Shown here: piece after piece, positions 1 to 6,357 of the stretch
Layout of the letters: each line of letters begins with the position of its first letter
Numbering within the stretch: the stretch's first letter is position 1
DNA from: Sphingomonadales bacterium
GTDB lineage: Bacteria > Bacteroidota > Bacteroidia > UBA7662
Length of the DNA: 8,785 bases
NCBI GenBank assembly: GCA_016872225.1
Contig: VHAW01000070.1
Span: forward strand, 1 to 8,785
Direction of reading: 5' to 3'
Program-made: the position numbers and the translations under genes
The notes under the pieces: generated by a model
Told to the model about the DNA's origin: nothing
The model's database searches: none
What the model saw: the letters and a program-made list of their open reading frames with translations, nothing else

Positions 1-998
1 ATTTCTTTGCCGTTGGGGGAAAGAGCAAATTGGGTGACCCCGGTATTCACGGCCATGTTCTTGACAGCGTTGCCGCGACCATCGTGGCGAATCGTGACCT
101 TGATCTGCCGACCTTGTTCTCCGTTGGGCTGCAAATAAAGGTCCCCGTTGTAGGTATAGCAGAGGGTGCGGCCTTGGCTCACGCTGAGGTGGCGAACCGG
201 GTGGGTTTTGAATTGAGTTAAAGGCGTTTCTTTCCCGCCCGACAAGCGGACCACGTTGAGACTGCCGGACTTTTCGCTGAGGTAGAGCAGGTCGCCTCCG
301 CTTCCTTCAAAAACCGGATCCAAATCCTCACCGTCAAAACTGCTGACCTGGGTATAAACGCCTTTGATCAGGTCCAGGGTCCAGATATCCCGGGTCACCG
401 AGCTGCGGTGATGCTTGCGCAGCAGGTCCTCGTAGCCTTTGCGGTCCTGAAAAACCAGGAGACTTCCGTCCTGGTTGAGGCGGGCAGAACTCATCCCCGC
501 CTCCGAGATCAGTAGGTGACGGCCACCGGTGGCGGGGACGCTGTACAGGTTTTGAAAAAGCCGGGGGCTGTAGAAACGAATGTTCTCTTTGCTGACACAG
601 CGGGCGCTGGTGAAGTAGACCGTCTTGGAATCCGGGCTAAAGTCCTGGGGGTAATCGGCGGCGCTGTGGTGGGTCAGCCGGGTAGGTTGACCCCCGGCAA
701 CGGGCATCACAAAGACATCAAAATTCCCGTAGCGATCGCTGGCAAAGGCAATGGAACGCCCATCGCGGCTCCAAACAGGCATCATATCGTGGGCTTCGTG
801 CACGGTGAGGGGGTAAGCGGTACCACCGGCTGCAGGCACTATATAGAGGTCGCCTTTGTAGCCAAAGGCAATCTGCGAGCCGTCTGGGCTGATGCGGGGG
901 TTGCGGATCCAGCGGGCCTCGTTTTGGGCCTGCAGGTCGAGGCTAAACAAGGTGAGGCTACAGGCAACGAGGGAGAAGGTCAAGAAAGGATTTTTCAT
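1..998 (-). CDS. Tricorn-protease-like secreted beta-propeller protein, N-terminal part (cut by window edge)
   Basis: Reading from ATG at 998-996 leftward gives 332 uninterrupted codons that run off the window at base 1. The protein begins with a signal peptide (about residues 1-25, ending LQAQ), then WD40/PD40 (TolB-like) propeller blades: ISPDGSQIAFGYKGDLYIVP at 36-55, WSRDGRSIAFASDRYGNFDV at 76-95, DFSPDSKTVYFTSAR at 119-133 and ALSPNGKE at 325-332. The stretch GYEDLLRKHHRSSVTRDIW (188-206) is what I associate with bacterial Tricorn homologues (S41 family peptidases, usually around 1,000 residues), whose PDZ and serine-protease domains lie C-terminal and would be outside the window. Expected role by family: peptide hydrolysis in the periplasm or at the cell surface. 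The catalytic part is not visible, so activity is inferred. A lipobox-like LVAC (10-13) leaves a lipoprotein possible. The gene is divergent from the oxidase operon and looks functionally unrelated. A plain TolB-like propeller protein is the alternative. Confidence 0.82.
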   Translation of the reverse strand, partial: MKNPFLTFSLVACSLTLFSLDLQAQNEARWIRNPRISPDGSQIAFGYKGDLYIVPAAGGTAYPLTVHEAHDMMPVWSRDGRSIAFASDRYGNFDVFVMPVAGGQPTRLTHHSAADYPQDFSPDSKTVYFTSARCVSKENIRFYSPRLFQNLYSVPATGGRHLLISEAGMSSARLNQDGSLLVFQDRKGYEDLLRKHHRSSVTRDIWTLDLIKGVYTQVSSFDGEDLDPVFEGSGGDLLYLSEKSGSLNVVRLSGGKETPLTQFKTHPVRHLSVSQGRTLCYTYNGDLYLQPNGEQGRQIKVTIRHDGRGNAVKNMAVNTGVTQFALSPNGKE

Positions 999-1071
999 AG
1001 GACGAAAATAGGTGTCGATTAGGTTTGGGAAATTCCATAGAAATCCCCTGAACATTTCTTGGCAAAATCAA

Positions 1072-1090
1072 TTTGAAATCTTCTTTCAAA
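1072..1090. repeat. 7-bp inverted repeat in the divergent intergenic region
   Basis: TTTGAAA (1072-1078) and its exact reverse complement TTTCAAA (1084-1090) are separated by 5 nt (TCTTC). The dyad lies mid-way between the two divergent genes. It could be a regulator site, or each arm could supply a TTTG -33 element, one per strand. Function is inferred only. The region is AT-rich, so chance occurrence is possible. Confidence 0.4.
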
Positions 1091-1108
1091 ACGGTGGTAA
1101 AACCTGAT

Positions 1109-1122
1109 AAAAATGCATTTTT
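1109..1122. promoter_or_regulatory. Perfect 14-bp palindrome upstream of the cox promoter (candidate operator)
   Basis: AAAAATGCATTTTT is a perfect palindrome. It ends 15 nt before the TATCTTTG box, so it covers roughly -42 to -29 of the predicted start and would overlap the expected -33 region. That position suits a repressor or activator site. No regulator family is recognised, and A/T runs make such palindromes easier to obtain by chance. Confidence 0.35.
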
Positions 1123-1137
1123 GATTATTTCATCATC

Positions 1138-1145
1138 TATCTTTG
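1138..1145 (+). promoter_or_regulatory. Bacteroidota-type -7 promoter element for the cox operon
   Basis: TATCTTTG matches the Bacteroidota housekeeping sigma -7 consensus TAnnTTTG exactly. Transcription would begin near 1150-1152, giving a leader of about 79 nt before the subunit II ATG at 1230. The -33 element is weak: the nearest TTG (1121-1123) is only 14 nt upstream, shorter than the usual spacing of about 17-23. No other full match to the consensus was noticed between 999 and 1229 on either strand. Confidence 0.65.
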
Positions 1146-1229
1146 CGGCGATGCAAAAAGCCTGTTGGGTTTTAATCGGTCGGTCCTGGCTTGGACTCCC
1201 TGTTTTCTCCTCTTATAAATTCGTTTTCC

Positions 1230-2399
1230 ATGAAGCGTAACGCTATGTCCGGCTTGTTCAAGTTTGGACGGTTCAATGTCATAACTGTTTTTTTCACCTT
1301 GTTTTTTGGTTTTTTTTCAAAGCCGGTTTTGGCTCAGTCTGCTCCTATCGAGGGTTTCGGGGACGGTCCCAAGTTGGTGATTGCTTTAATGGCCCTGGCT
1401 TGGGTTCTCTTAGCCGGTTTACAAACCTTTTCAGCGTCCATGCGCACCAAGGGAGTTCGCCTCTTCAATTGGAACAAGGTGAACGCCGTGCTGATGGTTT
1501 TCTTTTTGGTGGCTTTCATGCTCTTTGTGTTATGGCATTTTCTCAAGGTCATGAAGTTTACGTTACCTATATCCGCATCGGCTCACGGCGTGGAATTGGA
1601 CGGTATGTTAAATGTAACCTTTTGGATTACCATTGCCGTTTTTGTGGTAACTCAAGTATTGCTCTTCACCTTTGCCTTGGCTTATCGCCAAAGGGAGGGA
1701 CGCAGAGCCTTTTTTTATACTGACAATCACCAATTGGAATTTTATTGGACCGTGATCCCGGCGATTGTGTTAACCGTCCTGGTGTTATACGGCACCAAGG
1801 TTTGGAGGGAAATCACGCAGGTCCAGCCCGCCAAGGATGCCCTCAAATTCGAGCTTTTTGCTTATCAGTTTGGTTGGCAGGCTCGTTACCCCGGTGCAGA
1901 TGGGGAACTCGGAGGGCATGATTTCCGCCTGATTTCCGCGACCAACAGCATGGGTATTGAACAGACGGACAGCGCTGGTCAAGATGATTTGTTGGCTTCA
2001 GAAATCACCCTTCCGGTGAATCGTCCCGTTCTTATGAAGTTGAGGGCCAGGGATGTAATCCATTCAGCCTATATGCCCCATTTCCGTGTTCAAATGAATA
2101 TAGTGCCGGGCATGCCTACGCAATTCTATTTTACCCCTACCGTGACCACCAAAGCAATGCAAGAAATCACAGGCAACTCCAATTTCGTATACGAATTGGC
2201 TTGTAATAAAATATGCGGTGCTGCGCATTTTAATATGCGCATGAAGGTCAACGTGGTATCGGATGAAGAATATGTTGTATGGTTGGCCAAGCAGCGCCAC
2301 TATTTCCGACGTCCGGAACCCACCAATGCGGTTGCTTCCCCTGACGTCCCTTCTTCCCAGGCAAGCACTACCGCCCAAGGCTTAATCTCTGCTCGATAA
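1230..2399 (+). CDS. ctaC: Cytochrome c oxidase subunit II (CoxB), Cu_A subunit
   Basis: This subunit receives electrons from a cytochrome c or equivalent donor and passes them through the binuclear Cu_A centre to subunit I, on the periplasmic face. I start it at ATG 1230 (389 aa). An in-frame TTG at 1191 would add 13 residues ahead of a normal signal-peptide n-region (MKRN), so it is less likely; ATG 1245 is possible. A signal peptide spans about 1-35 (cleavage after VLA). Hydrophobic segments lie near 48-68, 86-106, 128-152 and 172-190, two more than the classical hairpin. The cupredoxin domain follows. Cu_A ligands visible are His278 (DVIHSAYMP), Cys325, Cys329, His333 and Met336. The Mg-binding Glu between the cysteines in classical enzymes is Lys327. 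The QWxW electron-entry motif reads QFGW (213-216). There is no CxxCH, hence no fused cytochrome c. The tail 360-389 is Ser/Ala/Pro-rich. It is the first gene of the operon. Confidence 0.96.
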   Translation: MKRNAMSGLFKFGRFNVITVFFTLFFGFFSKPVLAQSAPIEGFGDGPKLVIALMALAWVLLAGLQTFSASMRTKGVRLFNWNKVNAVLMVFFLVAFMLFVLWHFLKVMKFTLPISASAHGVELDGMLNVTFWITIAVFVVTQVLLFTFALAYRQREGRRAFFYTDNHQLEFYWTVIPAIVLTVLVLYGTKVWREITQVQPAKDALKFELFAYQFGWQARYPGADGELGGHDFRLISATNSMGIEQTDSAGQDDLLASEITLPVNRPVLMKLRARDVIHSAYMPHFRVQMNIVPGMPTQFYFTPTVTTKAMQEITGNSNFVYELACNKICGAAHFNMRMKVNVVSDEEYVVWLAKQRHYFRRPEPTNAVASPDVPSSQASTTAQGLISAR

Positions 2400-2423
2400 A
2401 ATTTCTATAAATTTCCATTTTCT

Positions 2424-4388
2424 ATGTCTACGATAGCACATTCAAACGATCCCACCCACGGGCATAGTTTGCATACTCACGATCCGGCTCACGGCCATGA
2501 TGTCCATGGTCATCATCACAAGGAAACTTTCATTACCAAGTACATTTTCTCACAGGATCACAAGATGATCGCCAAGCAATATTTGTTCAGCGGGATGTTG
2601 ATGGCTTTGATTGCGGCGGGTCTTTCGTTGTTGTTCCGTTTGCAATTGGGCTGGCCAGATCGCACGTTCCCTTGGTTGGAGAGCATCATCGGAGAATGGG
2701 GCAAGGGTGGCCGGCTGGATCCAAATTTTTACTTGTCTTTGGTGACATTGCACGGAACCCTTATGGTCTTCTTTGTGCTGACGGCAGGCCTGAGCGGAAC
2801 TTTTTCGAATCTCCTGATTCCTTACCAGGTTGGTGCAAGGGATATGGCTTCGCCCTTCATCAACATGCTCAGCTATTGGCTGTTCTTTCTCTCCTCGGTG
2901 ATCATGTTGGCTTCGTTGTTTGTGGAGAGCGGACCCGCTTCGGCCGGTTGGACGATATATCCTCCGTTGAGTGCCCTACCGCAGGCAATACCTGGTTCCG
3001 GATTAGGGATGACTCTTTGGCTTATCTCTATGGTTCTGTTTATTGCATCAGCCTTGATGGCTGCATTGAATTACATAACCACGATCCTCAACCTTCGGAC
3101 CCAGGGTATGAAAATGACTCGTATGCCGCTTACCGTATGGTCCTTTTTCTGCACCGCGATTCTGGGGGTCCTTTCCTTTCCGGTATTGTTATCTGCTTCA
3201 TTGCTATTGGTTTTTGACCGCTCGTTTGGGACTTCTTTTTATCTCAGCGAAATTTATATCGCCGGCGAAGCTTTGACCCGCACGGGTGGTTCGCCTATCC
3301 TGTTCCAGCACTTGTTCTGGTTCCTTGGTCACCCGGAAGTTTATATTGTAATGATGCCAGCCCTGGGTTTGACTTCCGAAATCATTGCCACCAATGCCCG
3401 CAAACCTATTTTTGGGTACCGTGCGATGGTAGGCTCTTTGTTGGGTATTTCTTTCCTTTCGTTTATTGTTTGGGGGCACCATATGTTCATTACGGGTATG
3501 AATCCATTTTTGGGTAATGTGTTCATGATTCTTACCCTGGTGATTGCGGTACCTTCGGCGGTCAAGGTTTTTAATTACCTGGCTACGCTATGGCGTGGTA
3601 ACATTCGATTTACCCCGGCGATGATGTTTGCGATTGGAGTTGTTTCGCTCTTTATTTCAGGGGGTTTAACAGGAATCTACCTGGGTAATGCCGCCTTGGA
3701 CATCAACCTGCACGATACCTATTTTGTGGTAGCTCACTTCCACATTGTGATGGGATCAGCCTCCATGTTTGGGATGCTTGCCGGGGTTTACCATTGGTAT
3801 CCCAAAATGTACGGTCGCATGATGAACGAGAAATTGGGTTACCTTCATTTTTGGCTGACTTTCGCTTCGGTGTATCTTGTCTTTTTTCCCATGCACTTTA
3901 TGGGTCTCGACGGGGTTCCTCGCCGTTATTATCAGTTTACCGGTTTTGAATTTATGACGGAGTGGATGGATATGAATCGTTTTATTTCCGTCTCTGCCAT
4001 TATGGCCACCGTTGCTCAGCTGATTTTCTTCTATAATTTCTTCCACAGCATGCGTCGAGGTCGGGTTGCTTCTCAGAATCCTTGGGGCTCCACCACCCTT
4101 GAGTGGACAACGCCAGTCGAGCGCTTGCATGGCAATTGGCCCGGTGAAATACCTCATGTTCATCGTTGGCCTTACGATTACAGTCGCCCTGGTGCACCGC
4201 AGGACTTTATTATGCAAACCGTGCCGGACGAAGACCTTCCTATGGCGGTTCGTGGTCGTCCAACAAATGAAGCAGTATCCGGAGCTGGTGTACCCGAACG
4301 AGTTACCGCATCAACTGACCGGCCTGTCTCTGCTTCATCGGTGTTCTTCGCTCGTTTTCTTCACCGCATAGGTCTGCGCAGGGCCTAA
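2424..4388 (+). CDS. ctaD: Cytochrome c oxidase subunit I (CoxA), catalytic heme a / heme a3-Cu_B subunit
   Basis: The catalytic subunit reduces O2 to water and pumps protons across the inner membrane. The 654-residue protein has about 12 membrane helices. Ligands are in place: heme a His110 and His440, heme a3 His438, Cu_B His303, His352 and His353. Tyr307 in GHPEVY is the expected His-Tyr cross-link partner, and Glu305 in the same motif marks the A1 class. Asp140 (D-channel entrance), Lys381 (K-channel) and the Arg500-Arg501 pair are kept. Residues 6-32 contain 11 histidines, a hydrophilic extension that may bind metal; similar His-rich starts occur in other Bacteroidota. The C-terminal region PWGSTTLEWTTPVERLHGNW is phylum-typical, followed by about 50 residues of low-conservation tail ending RIGLRRA. 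The gap to subunit II is 24 nt with no Shine-Dalgarno. Confidence 0.98.
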   Translation: MSTIAHSNDPTHGHSLHTHDPAHGHDVHGHHHKETFITKYIFSQDHKMIAKQYLFSGMLMALIAAGLSLLFRLQLGWPDRTFPWLESIIGEWGKGGRLDPNFYLSLVTLHGTLMVFFVLTAGLSGTFSNLLIPYQVGARDMASPFINMLSYWLFFLSSVIMLASLFVESGPASAGWTIYPPLSALPQAIPGSGLGMTLWLISMVLFIASALMAALNYITTILNLRTQGMKMTRMPLTVWSFFCTAILGVLSFPVLLSASLLLVFDRSFGTSFYLSEIYIAGEALTRTGGSPILFQHLFWFLGHPEVYIVMMPALGLTSEIIATNARKPIFGYRAMVGSLLGISFLSFIVWGHHMFITGMNPFLGNVFMILTLVIAVPSAVKVFNYLATLWRGNIRFTPAMMFAIGVVSLFISGGLTGIYLGNAALDINLHDTYFVVAHFHIVMGSASMFGMLAGVYHWYPKMYGRMMNEKLGYLHFWLTFASVYLVFFPMHFMGLDGVPRRYYQFTGFEFMTEWMDMNRFISVSAIMATVAQLIFFYNFFHSMRRGRVASQNPWGSTTLEWTTPVERLHGNWPGEIPHVHRWPYDYSRPGAPQDFIMQTVPDEDLPMAVRGRPTNEAVSGAGVPERVTASTDRPVSASSVFFARFLHRIGLRRA

Positions 4389-4395
4389 GGCCTGC
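4378..4395 (+). other. Intercistronic hairpin holding the ctaD stop codon in its loop
   Basis: GCAGG-G-CC / TAA / GGCCTGC can fold into a 7-bp GC-rich stem with one bulged G and the TAA stop of subunit I as the triloop. It ends 4 nt before the ctaA ATG at 4400. There is no T-run after it, so it is not a rho-independent terminator. It might lower or couple translation of ctaA, or protect an mRNA end after processing. These roles are inference. Confidence 0.4.
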
Positions 4396-4399
4396 CGGG

Positions 4400-5419
4400 A
4401 TGAACGAACGCCCCGCCCGTTATCGCCGTCAGCTGCTTCGTTGGAATCGGCTTACGTTGCTTACTGCTTTGTTACTTATTCTTGCGGGAGGAATAGTCCG
4501 TTCTTCGGGATCTGGGATGGGATGCCCGGATTGGCCTTTGTGCTTTGGGCAATGGATTCCGCCGCTTTACGAGACGGATTTGCCGGCTAATTACCAGGAG
4601 ATTTATTCAGAGCGTGGATACAAGGACACCCGATTCAATGCTTTCAAGACCTGGACCGAATATTTGAATCGTTTACTCGGGGCGTTGACCGGGTTCTTGG
4701 TGTTGGTGCAAGCAATCCTGGCTTTGCGTTATTGGCGTGCAGGACGCTCAAGGGCTAACCCAGAATTTAGTATTGAATTAAGTGCATCCACGGGTGCTAA
4801 AGCGGCGTTGTTATGGGCCGGGTTGGCTTTGCTTTTGGTCTTGGTGCAAGGGGGCATTGGGGCATGGGTCGTGGCCACGCATCTTAAGGGATCGGTGGTG
4901 ACCCTGCATCTTGTGTTGGCATGGGTATTGATGACGGTGCAATTGTGGTTGGGCTTTGCCTTGGCTCCACAGCCTGAACAGACCTGTCCTTATGGGCAAT
5001 TGGATCGTTGGGGTCTCAGTCTGTGGATGCTCTTGTTGTTTGGGCAACTGGGTTTGGGTGCCTTGGTGCGGGAAGCGGTGGATGCTTGGATACCGACCTA
5101 TGCCTCGGATCAGTTCACTTTTATAGCACTGGGCGAGGCATACCTTTGGCATAAAAATCTTTGGATGCTCATTCTGATGCTGGGGGCTTGGTTGGCTTAT
5201 CGTCAATGGACGTTGTATCATGATCGCGAGGCAGGATTTTGGGCGGTATCGTCCATGGGTATGTTGACTTTGCAGGTTATCAGCGGTTTGTGGATGGTTC
5301 TCTTCGGTTTGCCGGCGGTTCCTCGTACGCTGCATATCTTGTTGGGAAGCTTGGCGTTGGTTTCTGCTCTGGGTTGGTGGACTCGGCAGCGAATGTTGCT
5401 TTCAAAGCCAAAGTCATGA
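4400..5419 (+). CDS. ctaA: Heme A synthase (CtaA/COX15 family)
   Basis: CtaA oxidises the C8 methyl of heme O to a formyl group, making the heme A used by subunit I. The 339-residue protein has about eight membrane helices (near 17-34, 93-112, 133-158, 164-187, 204-222, 250-268, 284-303 and 308-326). The family signature GGIVRSSGSGMGCPDWPLC covers residues 30-48 and includes the extracytoplasmic pair Cys42 and Cys48. Glu87 in WTEYLNR aligns with the catalytic Glu57 of Bacillus subtilis CtaA. The heme-ligand position three residues later (His60 there) is Asn90 here, probably as in other Bacteroidota homologues. Candidate heme ligands are His170, His251 and His312. An AAGG at 4387-4390 is the only Shine-Dalgarno-like sequence noticed in the operon. 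The gene starts 11 nt after ctaD and overlaps ctaB at its end. Confidence 0.94.
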   Translation: MNERPARYRRQLLRWNRLTLLTALLLILAGGIVRSSGSGMGCPDWPLCFGQWIPPLYETDLPANYQEIYSERGYKDTRFNAFKTWTEYLNRLLGALTGFLVLVQAILALRYWRAGRSRANPEFSIELSASTGAKAALLWAGLALLLVLVQGGIGAWVVATHLKGSVVTLHLVLAWVLMTVQLWLGFALAPQPEQTCPYGQLDRWGLSLWMLLLFGQLGLGALVREAVDAWIPTYASDQFTFIALGEAYLWHKNLWMLILMLGAWLAYRQWTLYHDREAGFWAVSSMGMLTLQVISGLWMVLFGLPAVPRTLHILLGSLALVSALGWWTRQRMLLSKPKS

Positions 5420-6285
5420 TGGCTTTTCGCTCCAGGTTGGCAGATTACAGCCAATTTCTCAAATTACGATTGTCTTTGTTGGTGGTTTTTTCGGCAGTAT
5501 TGGGCTACTTGATTGCGGCAGGGGAACTTATCAGCTGGGGCGTAATCGCCTGGCTTGCTTTGGGAGGTTTTCTAGTAACCGGTGCGTCCAATGGTTTGAA
5601 CCAGATTATCGAGAGGGACACGGATGCATTGATGCATCGAACTTTGGGTCGTCCAGTTCCTAGTGGTCGAATGGGTCTGAAAGAGGCCTGGTTTCTCGCC
5701 CTTGTGTTGGGTGTTTCGGGATTGGGGATTCTATATTACGGAACTACGCTGCTGAGTGTTCAAATGGGAGCAGTGGCGTTGTTAAGCTATGCTTTCGCAT
5801 ACACTCCGCTCAAAAAGGTGACTCCGATTGCGGTTTTTGTGGGGGCATTTCCCGGAGCAATGCCGGTGCTGATTGGCTACGCTGCGTTTGAAGGGCATTT
5901 AAACCTTGAGGCTGGCTTGCTCTTTCTGATTCAATTTTTCTGGCAGTTCCCCCATTTCTGGTCCATTGCTTGGGTTCTGCACGAGGATTACCAAAGAGCC
6001 GGATTTCATTTGCTTCCTACCCGAGCCGAACCTCAGACAGCCACAGCGCGCATCATCCTTTGGTATACCTTGACTCTTCTTCCATTTGCCATGGCCCCAT
6101 GGTGGTATGGATTTCAAGGTAATCTAGGTGCGGTTGTTTGTTTAATTATGACCATGTGGTTCGTTTATGCCGCGTGGCGATTATACCAGGGGGCTGACAA
6201 GCCTCTGGCCCGCAAACTAATGTTTGCCAGCTTTGTTTATCTTCCTGTAGTTCAGTTAGCTTACTGGCTGGACGCGGCTCGTTAA
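5416..6285 (+). CDS. ctaB: Protoheme IX farnesyltransferase (heme O synthase)
   Basis: CtaB transfers a farnesyl group from farnesyl diphosphate to heme B, giving heme O, the substrate of CtaA. I start it at ATG 5416 (289 aa), which overlaps the ctaA TGA by 4 nt; ATG 5419 (1-nt overlap) is equally plausible, and the longer in-frame TTG at 5239 would lie inside ctaA and is rejected. UbiA-superfamily motifs are present: the Asp-rich Mg-diphosphate site NQIIERDTDALMHRTLGRP at 62-80 (Asn62, Asp68, Asp70, Arg75), YTPLKKVTPIAVFVGAFPGA at 129-148, and the second conserved region FFWQFPHFWSIAWVLHEDY at 174-192, followed by QRAGFHLLP. About nine membrane helices are predictable, and length is normal for the family. 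The stop-start overlap with ctaA points to translational coupling of the two heme A enzymes. Confidence 0.97.
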   Translation: MMAFRSRLADYSQFLKLRLSLLVVFSAVLGYLIAAGELISWGVIAWLALGGFLVTGASNGLNQIIERDTDALMHRTLGRPVPSGRMGLKEAWFLALVLGVSGLGILYYGTTLLSVQMGAVALLSYAFAYTPLKKVTPIAVFVGAFPGAMPVLIGYAAFEGHLNLEAGLLFLIQFFWQFPHFWSIAWVLHEDYQRAGFHLLPTRAEPQTATARIILWYTLTLLPFAMAPWWYGFQGNLGAVVCLIMTMWFVYAAWRLYQGADKPLARKLMFASFVYLPVVQLAYWLDAAR

Positions 6286-6357
6286 CCCCTTTTCACTTCG
6301 CCTTTTTTCTTCACTAATTATTTCCCTCACCCATACCCTCAATCCTGTATCCCCGCC
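6286..6357 (+). other. Pyrimidine-rich, G-poor leader before the first subunit III gene
   Basis: This is the longest gap inside the operon (72 nt). By hand count it has 58 pyrimidines and only 3 G. It has no Shine-Dalgarno sequence, no TAnnTTTG box and no obvious hairpin. An unstructured pyrimidine-rich leader would suit S1-dependent, SD-independent initiation. An RNA-processing site separating heme-synthesis and structural genes is another possibility. Confidence 0.4.

Noticed and set aside
1..998. Horizontal transfer of the Tricorn-like gene because it looks more GC-rich than the cox genes
   Set aside because: Membrane proteins rich in Phe, Leu and Ile bias the cox genes toward T; composition alone does not support transfer, and whole-genome values are not available.
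516..1022. Long plus-strand open frame opposite the Tricorn-like gene, and another at 30-221
   Set aside because: They are antisense shadows; the minus-strand frame has a signal peptide and repeated PD40 motifs.
1063..1090. Possible minus-strand promoter for the Tricorn-like gene: TGATTTTG (1070-1063) with TTTG (1090-1087)
   Set aside because: The -7 box has one mismatch at a conserved A, and the 16-nt spacing is short; too weak to annotate.
1191..1229. In-frame TTG start extending subunit II by 13 residues
   Set aside because: It puts an uncharged segment in front of a normal signal-peptide start, and ATG 1230 fits better.
1151..1240. A 29-codon ORF (MQKACWVLIG...) starting at the predicted transcription start, overlapping the subunit II start
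   Set aside because: No recognisable product, no ribosome binding site and near-leaderless; most likely chance. A leader peptide cannot be excluded without conservation data.
3756..4217. Long minus-strand open frame inside subunit I (also 4811-5335 inside ctaA)
   Set aside because: No family motifs, and the plus-strand genes fully explain these stretches.
4378..4399. Rho-independent terminator between ctaD and ctaA
   Set aside because: The hairpin is not followed by a T-run, and ctaA starts 4 nt later in the same direction.
5239..5415. TTG start extending CtaB upstream by 59 residues
   Set aside because: The extension lies wholly inside ctaA in another frame and does not resemble any CtaB N-terminus; ATG 5416 gives normal family length.
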